Counted from the stretch's first letter, positions 51,575 through 60,806 are shown. The stretch: DNA of 64,000 bases from Alteriqipengyuania bathyomarina_B (GCF_038594605.1 NZ_JBCFZM010000002.1:372001-436000), one strand, 5' to 3'. Numbers and translations: made by a program. Notes: generated by a model from the letters alone, not told the origin.

Positions 51575-53161
51575 TCAGCGCGGCAGCAGGACCGTATCGA
51601 CCGCTACGGGATCGGTCTCCAGATGGTCGAGCGTGAAGTGCAAACCGCGGCTTTCCTGCCGTTTGAGCGCGCAGGTGACGATCAGGTCGGCCGCCTGCAA
51701 CAGGTTGCGCAGCTCGATCAGATCGGTGGTGACGCGGAACTGGCCGTAATAATCCTCCACCTCGGATTGCAGCAGGCGGATGCGATTGGCCGCACGTTCG
51801 AGCCGCTTGGTCGTACGCACGATGCCGACATAGTTCCACATGAAGCGGCGGATCTCGGTCCAGTTCTGCTTGATGACGACCTCTTCGTCCGAATCGGTCA
51901 CCCGGCTCGCATCCCATGGGCGGATCGGCGGCGGGGCATCGAGCTCGTCCCACATCGAAAGGATATCGCGCGCCGCCGCCTCGCCGAAGACGAAGCATTC
52001 GAGCAGCGAGTTGGACGCAAGGCGATTGGCGCCGTGCAGCCCGCTCTCGGTACATTCGCCCGCCGCCCACAGGCCGGGCAGATCGGTGCGGGCATAAAGA
52101 TCCACCAGCACCCCGCCGCAGGTATAGTGCTGCGCGGGCACCACGGGGATCGGCTGGGTGGTCATGTCGATCCCGAGGCCCAGCAGCTTTTCGTGAATCG
52201 TCGGGAAATGCTCCTTCACGAACTCGGGATCACGGTGGCTGATGTCGAGATGCACGTAATCGAGGCCGTAGCGCTTGATCTCGGCATCGATCGCGCGCGC
52301 GACGATATCGCGCGGGGCCAGCTCCAGCCGCTCGGGGTCGTAGCTTTCCATGAAGCGGTCGCCGGTGCGCGGGTTGAACAGCCGCCCGCCCTCGCCGCGC
52401 ACCGCCTCGGTGACGAGGAAGTTCTTGACCTCGAGATTGTAGAGGCAGGTCGGGTGAAACTGCATCATCTCCATGTTGGAGACGCGCGCACCCGCGCGCC
52501 ACGCCATCGCGATCCCGTCACCGGTGGCTCCCCGGGGAGCCGTGGAGAAGAGGTAGCAGCGGCCCGCGCCGCCTGCGGCAAGCACGGTGGCACGAGCGAC
52601 ATGTGCTTCGACTTCGCCAGTCGCTTCGTCGAGCGCATAGGCACCCCACACCTGGCCCGCGCCCGAATAGCGTTCTTCGTGCCGCCCGGTGATCAGGTCG
52701 ATGCACGTGCGGCCCGGCAGCATCGTGATGTTGGGATTGGCCTCTGCCGCCTTGAGCAGCGCCTCCTGCACCGCCCAGCCGGTCGCGTCGTTCACATGCA
52801 CGATCCGCCGGTGCGAATGGCCGCCCTCGCGGGTGAGGTGCAGCGCGCCGCTTTCCTTGTTGAAAGGCACGCCCAGCTCGATCAGCCGATCGATCGCATG
52901 GGGTGCCCGCTCGATCACGAATTCGACCGTGTCGCGGTCGTTCAGCCCCGCGCCCGCGACCATCGTATCGTGGATGTGATCCTCGAACGTGTCGCCCGCA
53001 TCGAGCACGGCGGCAATGCCGCCCTGCGCCCACGCGGTACTGCCGCCGGTGAGCGAGCCCTTGGCCAGCACCAGCACGCGCTTTTCCTCGGCCAAGGCGA
53101 GTGCGGCGGTGAGGCCGGCTGCGCCCGAGCCGATAACCAGAATATCGTGATCGCCTGTCAT
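51575..53161 (-). CDS. nadB: L-aspartate oxidase
   Basis: It oxidises aspartate to iminoaspartate with FAD, the first step of de novo NAD synthesis. The 528-residue product has the FAD motif ILVIGSGAAGLTAALALAEE, the STAWAQGGIAAVL segment, HTREGGHS-type HLTREGGHSHRRIVHVNDAT, the active-site QFHPTCLYN and PAQHYTCGGV, and GECTESGLHGANRLASNSLL, all typical of NadB rather than succinate dehydrogenase. nadA and nadC are not in the window. A G11 tract lies 67 bases upstream of its start. Confidence 0.96.
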   Translation of the reverse strand: MTGDHDILVIGSGAAGLTAALALAEEKRVLVLAKGSLTGGSTAWAQGGIAAVLDAGDTFEDHIHDTMVAGAGLNDRDTVEFVIERAPHAIDRLIELGVPFNKESGALHLTREGGHSHRRIVHVNDATGWAVQEALLKAAEANPNITMLPGRTCIDLITGRHEERYSGAGQVWGAYALDEATGEVEAHVARATVLAAGGAGRCYLFSTAPRGATGDGIAMAWRAGARVSNMEMMQFHPTCLYNLEVKNFLVTEAVRGEGGRLFNPRTGDRFMESYDPERLELAPRDIVARAIDAEIKRYGLDYVHLDISHRDPEFVKEHFPTIHEKLLGLGIDMTTQPIPVVPAQHYTCGGVLVDLYARTDLPGLWAAGECTESGLHGANRLASNSLLECFVFGEAAARDILSMWDELDAPPPIRPWDASRVTDSDEEVVIKQNWTEIRRFMWNYVGIVRTTKRLERAANRIRLLQSEVEDYYGQFRVTTDLIELRNLLQAADLIVTCALKRQESRGLHFTLDHLETDPVAVDTVLLPR

Positions 53162-53227
53162 CCCGCACGCCTATGACAGGATTTGTCATGCGACAAGCGG
53201 ATCGGCCACCGCCCGTCGTATCGGCAA

Positions 53228-53238
53228 GGGGGGGGGGG
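53228..53238. repeat. G11 homopolymer tract
   Basis: Eleven consecutive G bases (C on the coding strand) between nadB and the small gene upstream, 67 bases before the nadB start. Length variation could alter nadB transcription; the tract is equally prone to sequencing error. Confidence 0.9.
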
Positions 53239-53260
53239 AATCCGACCGGTCGTCACTCGG

Positions 53261-53440
53261 TCAGACGAGTTCGACGATCTCGCATGATGGCGCGACGGAC
53301 TTCCTCGGGACGGCCTGGTTCGATTGCCGGGCGCGCGGATGAGCGGCCTGTGCGTTGTCGTTCGCATGGATCGGTCGGGTGGATGAAACCACGTAGCGGT
53401 CCGGCAGGTTGACCGGGCCGTTATAGCCTTTGAGCGACAT
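53261..53440 (-). CDS. Possible small protein, 59 residues
   Basis: From the ATG at 53440 the frame reads MSLKGYNGPVNLPDRYVVSS and ends SCEIVELV. The sequence looks protein-like, unlike the Arg/Ser-rich upstream extension to 53674. The ribosome site is weak (AGG). It is upstream of nadB on the same strand. Confidence 0.45.
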   Translation of the reverse strand: MSLKGYNGPVNLPDRYVVSSTRPIHANDNAQAAHPRARQSNQAVPRKSVAPSCEIVELV

Positions 53441-53658
53441 GAAAATGCCTGTTTCTTGCTTGCCGCCGGGGGATAGCGACAGCGTGCAATATGGCAGGCG
53501 GGCCTTAAGCCTCTCGCCACGGGAATGGCTAACGCGGGCTAAACTTCCGGCGATCGCGGTGTCGCGCGCGCCAGCATGACGGTTTTTGTCATTGGACAGG
53601 GCGCGCGTGCGGATCGAAGGATTGCAGCCCGTTTTCAACAGCGTGAGGGCATCCGTCA

Positions 53659-54219
53659 GTGAGCATTCGCACAATCCGTTCCACTGGCCTTCTTGCCGCC
53701 TGCACGATCGCCGGCATCGCCCTGCCCGCAGCGGCGCAGGAGCTGGAACCCAAGGTCTTCCTGCAGACTTCCGACGATCTCCACTTCGTTAAGGTCGATC
53801 GCCAGGGCACCACCTGCATCATGACTTTCGTGAACGAGAAGGACCAGACCGGTGTCAACCTGCTGGTCGGCCGCACCGTGCTGACCAATCAGCTCAGCCT
53901 GTTCGCGGCGACCGACATCGGCACGCATGGCGCCACATTCGAACTCAACCGCCGCACTCTGGACGGAGTGGTCGCGAGCCGGACTGCCTTCAGCAAGAAA
54001 TCGCCAAAGGCAGGTTTCTACCAATATTCCTCGTCCCTCGCCCAGCTACGGTTCGACTTCGACGATGTCCGCACGACCGGCGGCTTCCTGCTGACCGAAG
54101 CGGGCAGCAAGGAACCAGCGCTGTTCGTAGGCTTCGACGGCGTCGAACGCGACCGTGCGGTGGCGGCGATGGCGCAATGCGTCGAAAGCCTGCCCGAACA
54201 CTGGTCGCTGGACGACTGA
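53659..54219 (+). CDS. Secreted protein of unknown function
   Basis: A 186-residue protein from a GTG start (GAGGG nine bases upstream) with a signal peptide cleaved near PAAA-QE. The mature domain contains FLQTSDDLHFVKVDRQGTTC, TFVNEKDQTGVNLLVGRTVL and a C-terminal MAQCVESLPEHW. The two Cys could form a disulfide. It resembles small periplasmic invasion-associated/IalB-like proteins only in size and layout, so no family is assigned. Confidence 0.72.
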   Translation: MSIRTIRSTGLLAACTIAGIALPAAAQELEPKVFLQTSDDLHFVKVDRQGTTCIMTFVNEKDQTGVNLLVGRTVLTNQLSLFAATDIGTHGATFELNRRTLDGVVASRTAFSKKSPKAGFYQYSSSLAQLRFDFDDVRTTGGFLLTEAGSKEPALFVGFDGVERDRAVAAMAQCVESLPEHWSLDD

Positions 54220-54252
54220 CCCGCGCCAATAGGGCTTCGGCCCACGACGAGC

Positions 54253-56193
54253 TCAGGCCGCTTCGGCAGAGGCGGCCCTGGCCTTGGCAACTTCCTTTTG
54301 CAGCCTCTCGGAAAGCGCGCGGATATCCTCCGTCTGGCCGCTGGCGCAGGTCCGGTTTCGCCCCGCCGCTTTGGCTGCATAGAGGCGTTTGTCGGCCAGT
54401 TTTATGCAGTCGCCCATACGGTCGTCCGCTTCTTCGAGAACCGCGACCCCGGCGCTGAATTTCAGCCGGTAATCGGGCGCGAAGTCGAACGCTTCGCTCG
54501 CGGCCCGCTGGCGCATATGGTCGATGATTTGCTCGGCCTCCTGCGCGCTGGCCGCAGGGAAGATCGCGAGGAATTCCTCTCCGCCCCAGCGACCCACGAT
54601 ATCGGTCGGTCGAACGCTGTCTTCCATGATCCGCGCGAATTCGCTCAGGATCCGGTCGCCCGCATCGTGGCCATAGGTATCGTTGCACGATTTGAAATGG
54701 TCGATGTCGAACAGGGCAACCGACGCGCGCGGCCGCTCCGTCCCCAGAATCCGAAGTGCTTCGTCCGCCCGTTCCAGCGTCGCCCGTCGGTTGGCCAGCC
54801 CGGTCAGCGGATCGGTCATGGCGAGGTGGCGGAAGCGGCGACGATGCCGCAGCAGGAAGAAGATCAGCGTGCCAAGCAGCACCAGCGTGGTGATCGAACC
54901 GACGATCACCGCGATCGCAAGCCGCAGACGCGCATTGCTTGCGCGTTCCTCAGCAGAGAGGCGACTTTGCAGTTCCTCGGTCTGGAAACGTGCCCGCAGC
55001 GCAGCAACGCCGCTTTGCAGTTCGCGGTCGTAATGGTCTTTAGCCTCGGCCTGTGCCTCGCGCATCGCGGCGTAAGCTTCTCGATTGCGACCCAGTACCG
55101 ATAGCGCTTGCGCGCGCGTTTTCAGCGCTCCGATCCAGACGCCCGATGCGGTTTCACCCCTGCCGTCCGCCATTAGCGGGTCGAGAAGTTGCAGCGCCCG
55201 CGCCGGTCTGCCCTGCTCGAGCTGCAGGCTGGCCATCAGCATGGTGGCCGGAAAAGCCATCCTCTCGCCCGGGACGGCCATCGCGTCATAGACATGCTCG
55301 CAGGCCGGTGCCGCCCGCGCGATCATCTTACCCTCGAGCGCGGCTTCACATACACCTATCAGCGCGTAGTCGACGGCATACTGATTGCCATAGCTGCGCG
55401 CGAGGCGGGCCGATTCTTCGAAATCCGCCAGCCCGCTCTTCCAGTCGCCGCGAGCGAGGTGCGTATAGCCGCGCAAGAGCACCTCGTTGGAGGCGAGATC
55501 GGTAAGCTTCAGTTCTTGCATGATCGCAAAAGCTTCCGAATGCAGCTTGTTGGCATATTCGAAGTCATGGCCTTCCGAAACCAGGAAGGCGAGGACCGAG
55601 GCCGCCTTTGCCCGCTCGATCGAAGTGCGATCGGTCCCCGAATTGCGATAGGCGCGGGTTGCAAAAGCCATCGCGTCGCGCGTCTGCTCGATCATGTCGT
55701 AATAGAAGGCAAGGTCGATGCCGCGGCAGGTCCTGGCGCGACTGCCATCGGGCAAGGCTTCATAATCGCGAGCAACCGATTTCAGCGCCTGCAGCTTTTC
55801 CGGCCCCTTCATCGTCCCGACAGCTTCGCCGATGCGCAGATACATGCCGATATTATCGCTCGGGCCGAAAGCGCCGCCGATTTCCTGCGCCTTTTGCATC
55901 GCCTTTTCATATGGGGCAGAGGGCGCGCCGCTCATGTACAATGCATGAGACTTGGCGAGGTACAGTTCCGCCAGCCGGCGCGTATCGGCAGGCTGGGTAA
56001 CGGCAATGGTTTTTGTGATCGAATCGACTGCCGCAGCAGGATTTCGCCCGATCTCCAGCTCCATCCGCTGGATGAGCGGATCGGTGCTACCAATGCATCG
56101 CGCGCTCGCCGGGCTGGCCAGCAGCACGGCAAGAATGCACGCCGGGACAATGATCTTCCGCAACGTCTTGAATAAGGATGAGAATTTTCCCAC
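54253..56193 (-). CDS. Diguanylate cyclase with periplasmic TPR-like sensor
   Basis: A 646-residue membrane protein. A signal or anchor helix (IIVPACILAVLLASPASA) is followed by about 400 residues of helical TPR-like repeats outside the membrane. A membrane helix follows (IAVIVGSITTLVLLGTLIFF), then a cytoplasmic GGDEF domain with the active-site GGEEF (VGRWGGEEFLAIFPA) and the substrate motif FDIDHFKSCNDTYGHDAGDR. The intact GGEEF predicts cyclic-di-GMP synthesis. The RxxD inhibitory site expected five residues upstream reads RPTD (SVRPTDIVGR), so product inhibition is plausible. A link to the flagellar locus is only suggestive. Confidence 0.92.
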   Translation of the reverse strand: MGKFSSLFKTLRKIIVPACILAVLLASPASARCIGSTDPLIQRMELEIGRNPAAAVDSITKTIAVTQPADTRRLAELYLAKSHALYMSGAPSAPYEKAMQKAQEIGGAFGPSDNIGMYLRIGEAVGTMKGPEKLQALKSVARDYEALPDGSRARTCRGIDLAFYYDMIEQTRDAMAFATRAYRNSGTDRTSIERAKAASVLAFLVSEGHDFEYANKLHSEAFAIMQELKLTDLASNEVLLRGYTHLARGDWKSGLADFEESARLARSYGNQYAVDYALIGVCEAALEGKMIARAAPACEHVYDAMAVPGERMAFPATMLMASLQLEQGRPARALQLLDPLMADGRGETASGVWIGALKTRAQALSVLGRNREAYAAMREAQAEAKDHYDRELQSGVAALRARFQTEELQSRLSAEERASNARLRLAIAVIVGSITTLVLLGTLIFFLLRHRRRFRHLAMTDPLTGLANRRATLERADEALRILGTERPRASVALFDIDHFKSCNDTYGHDAGDRILSEFARIMEDSVRPTDIVGRWGGEEFLAIFPAASAQEAEQIIDHMRQRAASEAFDFAPDYRLKFSAGVAVLEEADDRMGDCIKLADKRLYAAKAAGRNRTCASGQTEDIRALSERLQKEVAKARAASAEAA

Positions 56194-56287
56194 CCCTACG
56201 CATTAGCGGCGACCTCTTTAGCAAAGGTTAGCGTGACCCTCAGGAGATAACCTCTCGGCATCGGTCCGCGCCCCCGCAACGCAAGCC

Positions 56288-57226
56288 TTATCCCGCACCG
56301 GTCAGCTGGACGAACACGTCCTCCAGATCGGGTTCGAGAGTCGAGACATCCTCGATCGCGTAGCCATACCCCTGAACAATGGTGAGCACCTGCCCCGCGG
56401 TCGTCTGATCTCTATTATAGGTAATTTCCAGCGTGCGCGGGGCGGTCATCTCGGCGCGCGTGAACATCTCGTCCATTGGCGGGCCGGCAAAATCCTTGTC
56501 GACTTCCAGCCGGATAATCTTCTCGCGCGCCATGCTCACCAGTTCGCGAGTCGGCTTGTTGGCGATCAGCTCGCCATGGTTGATGATCGCGATCCGGTCG
56601 CACAGTTCCTCGGCCTCTTCGAGATAGTGCGTGGTCAGCACCACGGTGACGCCCTGCGCGTTGAGCTCGGTCACCAGTTCCCACAACTGCCGCCGCAGCT
56701 CGACATCGACGCCCGCAGTCGGCTCGTCGAGCACGAGGATCGGCGGCGAATGCACCATCGCCTTGGCAATCAGCAGACGGCGCTTCATCCCGCCCGACAA
56801 AGTGCGGGCGTAGGCGTCGCGCTTGTCCCACAGGCGCACCGCCCTGAGCAGTTCCTCGCTGCGCCGCTCCGCCTTGGGAATGCCGTAGAAGCCCGCCTGA
56901 TTCTCCAGCACCTCGAACGGGGTGAAGAACGGGTCGAAGACGATTTCCTGTGGCACGATCCCGATCGAACGCTTGGCGTTGCGCGGGTTTTTCGCGGTGT
57001 CGAAGCCCCAGATCTGCGCGTTCCCGCCGGACTTCGTGACCAGTCCGGCAAGGATGTTGATCAGCGTCGACTTGCCCGCGCCATTGGGGCCGAGCAGGCC
57101 GAAAATGCCGCCCTGCGGCACCTCGAAGCTGACGCCCTTAAGCGCGAGCTTGCCTTCGCCTTCGCCCTTGTTGGGCGCGTAACGCTTGGTCAGGTTGTCG
57201 ATCGATATCGCAGGCCGGTTTTCCAT
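56288..57226 (-). CDS. ABC transporter ATP-binding protein (orphan)
   Basis: A 312-residue ATPase with Walker A GPNGAGKS (46-53), Q-loop GIVPQEIVFDPFFT, signature LSGGMKRR, Walker B ILVLDEPTAGVD and the switch His in LTTHYLEEAEEL. This is the DrrA/NodI/YhhJ-type subfamily that usually pairs with an ABC-2 permease for polysaccharide, drug or lipid export. No permease gene is next to it in the window. The C-terminal 80 residues form the usual regulatory domain. Confidence 0.92.
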   Translation of the reverse strand: MENRPAISIDNLTKRYAPNKGEGEGKLALKGVSFEVPQGGIFGLLGPNGAGKSTLINILAGLVTKSGGNAQIWGFDTAKNPRNAKRSIGIVPQEIVFDPFFTPFEVLENQAGFYGIPKAERRSEELLRAVRLWDKRDAYARTLSGGMKRRLLIAKAMVHSPPILVLDEPTAGVDVELRRQLWELVTELNAQGVTVVLTTHYLEEAEELCDRIAIINHGELIANKPTRELVSMAREKIIRLEVDKDFAGPPMDEMFTRAEMTAPRTLEITYNRDQTTAGQVLTIVQGYGYAIEDVSTLEPDLEDVFVQLTGAG

Positions 57227-57304
57227 GCCGCCGCCCTAAATCGCATCGCCGCTGTTGGCCACTGCTTTGCGCGCGCACTCTTGCCCGGGGGCGAGCACGC
57301 GGAT

Positions 57305-57580
57305 ATGCGCACCCCCATGTCGATCATGCCGCCTCCGCCCGAGATCTCCAAGGTCACCATGCGCCGCGTGTGGTGCGACGGTGCCACCGATATTCGCAGC
57401 GGGAAGCTTTATCGCGCCGCCGCCCTCGGCCACCCCAAGGTCTATCTCGAAATCGACGAGCACGGCTATGTCGATTGCGGCTATTGCGACCGGCGCTTCG
57501 TGCTCGAAGGCGGGCCTGCCGACGGTGTCGACCAGTCCGCCCTTCCCGACATCTCCGAAGGCGCCGACCCCGGCCACTGA
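57305..57580 (+). CDS. Zinc-finger (zf-CHCC) protein
   Basis: A 91-residue protein with the zf-CHCC pattern: VWCDGATDIRSG, GHPKVYLEIDEHGYVDCGYC and DRRFVLEGG. Zinc ligands are Cys, His, Cys and Cys, the motif found in the mitochondrial complex I subunit NDUFS6 and its bacterial relatives. Start taken at 57305; ATGs at 57317 and 57326 are also possible. It is divergent from the ABC gene. Confidence 0.88.
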   Translation: MRTPMSIMPPPPEISKVTMRRVWCDGATDIRSGKLYRAAALGHPKVYLEIDEHGYVDCGYCDRRFVLEGGPADGVDQSALPDISEGADPGH

Positions 57581-57692
57581 GGCGGCTTTTGCGCGGCTCT
57601 TGCCCGCATCGTCCCCCGTCCGGAGCACCAATGCCCCTCTCATGCGTTGTTCAGGCAAGGTGTAGTAATCGTACGCCCGAAAGGATGATGCC

Positions 57693-58112
57693 ATGACACT
57701 TCGCTCTGCCCTTCCCGCTCTGGCCGCGATCGGCGCCCTCGCCTTCGCCATGCCCGCCACCGCCGGTTCGGAAACCACCCGCGCGGACCGCGGGCAGGAA
57801 CGCCTCGACAAGCTGCTGAAAGACCGCGTCGCGGGCGAGCCGACCAATTGCGTGCTCAATCGACCCTCGGCCCGACTCTACATCATCGACGAGACCGCGC
57901 TGGTCTACGAATCGGGCAGCACGGTCTACGTCAACTATACCAAGCACCCCGAATCGCTCGACGATGGCGACTATCTGGTGCTGAACAACCCCGGCACGCA
58001 GCTGTGCCGGACGACGCAGATCACCACCCGCAGCCGGGGCGGCAACTTCTTCAGCGGGGTGATCTTCCTCGACGACTTCATCCCCTACAAACGGGTGAAG
58101 GACGAAGGCTGA
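57693..58112 (+). CDS. Secreted protein, tandem paralogue 1
   Basis: A 139-residue product with a signal peptide cleaved near ATAGS. The mature domain, about 110 residues, reads RLDKLLKDRVAGEPTNCVLN, IIDETALVYESGSTVYVNYT and FSGVIFLDDFIPYKRVKDEG, with a Cys pair likely forming a disulfide (NCVL and LCRT). It shares about half its residues with the next gene. Family not recognised; it is found as a small secreted domain in sphingomonad-type genomes, which is an impression and not a search result. Confidence 0.78.
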   Translation: MTLRSALPALAAIGALAFAMPATAGSETTRADRGQERLDKLLKDRVAGEPTNCVLNRPSARLYIIDETALVYESGSTVYVNYTKHPESLDDGDYLVLNNPGTQLCRTTQITTRSRGGNFFSGVIFLDDFIPYKRVKDEG

Positions 58113-58222
58113 ACGCCCCTGGCGCTCCCGCTGCGCGAACCGTGTGTCAGCGGGAGCTTTCCAGCGTTCTAAGGCTTGGTTCAGCCAGGATGTGCGATAG
58201 GTCCAAGCGAAAGGAAACCGCC

Positions 58223-58633
58223 ATGAATTTACGATTTGTTGCGCCGGTGCTTGCCGCGCTTGCGTTTTCTGCCCCTGCCGTCGCCCAGCAGGCCGCCGAT
58301 CAACCCACCAAGGGTGAGGAACGCCTCGCCAAGATGCTTCAAGGGCGCGTCGCGGGCGAACCCGAGAAGTGCATCCGCGCCTTTCCGGTTCGGGATTTCA
58401 CGATCATCGACGGCACTGCGCTGGTCTACGAGGTCGGAACGACGCTCTACGTGAACTACACCCGCGACCCCGAAACGCTCGACGATGGCGATCTGCTGGT
58501 CGTGGAGAAGACCGGAGCGAGATTCTGCAATACCGATATCGTCAGAACCCGCGATCGCGCAGGGCAATTCTACACCGGCAATATCTTCCTGAGCGATTTC
58601 ATCCCGTACAAGAAGGTCGCCGCAGGGTCCTGA
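58223..58633 (+). CDS. Secreted protein, tandem paralogue 2
   Basis: A 136-residue product (signal peptide to VAQ-QA) paralogous to the preceding gene: RLAKMLQGRVAGEPEKCIRA, IIDGTALVYEVGTTLYVNYT and DLLVVEKTGARFCNTDIV, ending GNIFLSDFIPYKKVAAGS. An AAAGGA site precedes the ATG. Both Cys are conserved between the two copies, supporting a disulfide-bonded periplasmic fold. The DUF924 gene follows by four bases. Confidence 0.8.
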   Translation: MNLRFVAPVLAALAFSAPAVAQQAADQPTKGEERLAKMLQGRVAGEPEKCIRAFPVRDFTIIDGTALVYEVGTTLYVNYTRDPETLDDGDLLVVEKTGARFCNTDIVRTRDRAGQFYTGNIFLSDFIPYKKVAAGS

Positions 58634-58637
58634 CCGG

Positions 58638-59186
58638 ATGACGATGGCCCCTCGGCCCTGGATGGCCGAGCTGCAGCATGTCTGGTTTGCCAGGCTCGGC
58701 CCGGCCGACTGGTATGCGGTGAACGAAACGGTCGACGATGCGCTGCGCCGCCGCTTCGAACGCGAGTGGCGCGCGCTGCGCCATCGCCAGCCGCACGAAT
58801 TTCTCGATAGCCCGCGCGGTGCTCTCGCTGCCGTGCTTCTGTTCGACCAGGTGCCGCGCAATATCTTTCGCGGCTCCGCGCTTTCCTTTGCCAGCGACCC
58901 GCTGGCCCGCGCGATCGCGCGCAAGGTGCTCGCACGCGGCTGGCATCGGGCGCTGACGCCGGTCGAGCGGCAATTTCTCTACATGCCCTTCATGCACAGC
59001 GAAGCGATTCTCGACCAGCAACGCAGCGTGGCGCTGTTTGCGCGGCTGGGCCGGTCGCTTTCCTTCGCGCGCGATCACCATGCGATCATCGCGCGTTTCG
59101 GCCACTTCCCGCATCGCAACGATCTGCTCGGGCGCCAGACCACGCCTGCAGAAGCCGCCGCGATCGAGGGCGGGCATGCGTGGTAA
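58638..59186 (+). CDS. DUF924 family protein
   Basis: A 182-residue cytoplasmic helical protein matching DUF924: DWYAVNETVDDALRRRFERE, PRGALAAVLLFDQVPRNIFR (the LDQFPRN-like motif), GSALSFASDPLARAIARKVL and FLYMPFMHSEAILDQQRSVA. The fold is TPR-like; function is unknown in this family. It may be co-transcribed with the secreted protein upstream. Confidence 0.9.
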   Translation: MTMAPRPWMAELQHVWFARLGPADWYAVNETVDDALRRRFEREWRALRHRQPHEFLDSPRGALAAVLLFDQVPRNIFRGSALSFASDPLARAIARKVLARGWHRALTPVERQFLYMPFMHSEAILDQQRSVALFARLGRSLSFARDHHAIIARFGHFPHRNDLLGRQTTPAEAAAIEGGHAW

Positions 59187-59975
59187 TCAGCCCTTGGGCT
59201 TGAGGAGCTTCGCCGGGCGTTCGCGCTGTGCCTGCGCGAACAGGCCGTAGGTCTGGTTGACGTAGTTCGACACGTCCATGATCGAATCGAGATATTGCTC
59301 CAGCTCGCCGGTCATCTCCTGTTCGACCAGCCGCACGCGCGCAGACGGGTTCTCCGTCTCGAAATGTACGTAGAACCACGGATCGCCGCGTTTCAGTTTG
59401 AGCGGTTTCGATAGGTCGTACCACTCGAATGCCCAGGCCAGCGGGCGGGGCCAGATGTGGATCGGGAAGCGACCGCCCATCTGCAGGCCGGGCCGCTGCT
59501 CGGCAAACCAGTGCAGGTAGGGCGGGGTCTGCACCACGAAGCACGGTTCGTCGGCGACGAACACGTAAGGCGCGGTAAACTGGATGATCGGGCGTTCGGG
59601 ATGGCGCCATTCGTTCGGCGGCTGGATCTGGAACAGGTTGGCGCGCCCCTGCGGGCGCATCGCCGACTTCTCGCCACCCCTGTCGGTCAGCGTCAGTTCG
59701 CCCTGCGCATTGCGGACGAAGGCCAGCTCCAGATCGACCGGGCAGGGAACGACGAAATGCCGCCGGTCGAAATCGACCGCTGCCGGGCACACCTGGATCG
59801 ACTTGCCGCTTCGGGCTGGCGGGTCGGACCGGCTGAAGGCCTTCGGCGGCGCCCAGATCGAGCCACCCTTGCCATCCCACTTGACCGCCCACCCGACGGT
59901 GAGCGTGCGCGACTTGCCGCGCGTTTCGGCTTCGATGCCCCCGGCATCCTCGGCAAAATAATCGTCCCACCCCAT
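59187..59975 (-). CDS. DUF6065-like protein
   Basis: A 262-residue soluble protein from the ATG at 59975 (MGWDDYFAEDAGGIEAETRG). Features include a Trp-rich core (NEWRHPERPIIQFTAPYVFV; LQMGGRFPIHIWPRPLAWAF) and a C-terminal helix with MDVSNYVNQTYGLFAQAQRE. It lacks catalytic motifs that I recognise. The upstream extension of the frame is Arg-rich antisense sequence over the neighbour gene. Confidence 0.75.
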   Translation of the reverse strand: MGWDDYFAEDAGGIEAETRGKSRTLTVGWAVKWDGKGGSIWAPPKAFSRSDPPARSGKSIQVCPAAVDFDRRHFVVPCPVDLELAFVRNAQGELTLTDRGGEKSAMRPQGRANLFQIQPPNEWRHPERPIIQFTAPYVFVADEPCFVVQTPPYLHWFAEQRPGLQMGGRFPIHIWPRPLAWAFEWYDLSKPLKLKRGDPWFYVHFETENPSARVRLVEQEMTGELEQYLDSIMDVSNYVNQTYGLFAQAQRERPAKLLKPKG

Positions 59976-60043
59976 GCACAGGTGATCGCCCCAAACGCGC
60001 GACGATGCAAGGGCGGGCGATTCGTCGCCGCAGATCGTCGGTA

Positions 60044-60751
60044 TCAGGCGGCTTTGGCCCTGCCCGTCTCGCAGAGCGCCTGCGCCGGGCACCGCGCGCA
60101 GTCGGTGCTGCTCGGTCGGCAGAAGGCCCGGCCGATTTCCTTCATCAGCAGGTGATGCTCGTCGTAGTCCGCCGCGGACCACTCGGGCGGAAGCACCGGA
60201 TCGATTGCGGCATAGGCGCGCGCCGTGTCGGCCCTGCGGGGGACCAGCCCCATGCGCTGGAGCACACGGCGATGATGCGAATCGAGTACCATCGCCTTGC
60301 GGTCGAGTATCGAGGCATTGACCACCCCCGCCGCGATCTTGCGCCCGACGCCGGGGAGCGTTTCGAGCCATGCCATCGCGGCAGCCGTTTCCATCGGTTC
60401 CAGATGCGACAGGTCGAGAGCGCCGCGCTGTTTCACGATGTCCGTCAGGCAGGCCTTGAGCCGCTCGGCCGCCACGTTGGGATATGTCTGCGTGGCGAGC
60501 TCGGCTTGCAGGTCTGGGAGCGGCGCCTCGGCCACCGCTTCCCAACTGCCGTACTTCGCCAGCAGACGGTCGGTCGCGGCGTTGGAAATTTCGGACTTCG
60601 TGCGTGCGCCGATGAGCCCCTGCACCAGCACCCATGCAGGGGCGCGGCGTTCTCTCGGTGCGCGCTCGATCCGCCCGAAACGCTGGATCAGCCGCGGCTG
60701 GAGTTGGCGCAGCGTTTCGGTACGCGGATCGTCGCCGAGGGGCAGTTGCAT
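60044..60751 (-). CDS. Endonuclease III-like HhH-GPD DNA glycosylase
   Basis: A 235-residue base-excision repair enzyme. The helix-hairpin-helix with catalytic Lys is LPGVGRKIAAG (Lys 138), the catalytic Asp is in MVLDSHHRRVLQRMGLV (Asp 157), and the [4Fe-4S] cluster is formed by C-x6-C-x2-C-x5-C (CRPSSTDCARCPAQALC). All key residues are present, so it should be active. Length is near 210-230 as in EndoIII. Start chosen at 60751 (MQLPLGDDP); upstream residues are Arg-rich and unlike the family. Whether it acts on oxidised pyrimidines or another lesion is not decided. Confidence 0.9.
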   Translation of the reverse strand: MQLPLGDDPRTETLRQLQPRLIQRFGRIERAPRERRAPAWVLVQGLIGARTKSEISNAATDRLLAKYGSWEAVAEAPLPDLQAELATQTYPNVAAERLKACLTDIVKQRGALDLSHLEPMETAAAMAWLETLPGVGRKIAAGVVNASILDRKAMVLDSHHRRVLQRMGLVPRRADTARAYAAIDPVLPPEWSAADYDEHHLLMKEIGRAFCRPSSTDCARCPAQALCETGRAKAA

Positions 60752-60806
60752 CGCCCCGCGATAGGCTGCGTCGCGCCAGGACCGCAAGCAAGCTTGCCTG
60801 CGATCG

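Noticed and set aside
53173..53412. Plus-strand frame through the G11 tract
   Set aside because: Its frame depends on tract length and its composition is Arg/Gly-rich with no domain.
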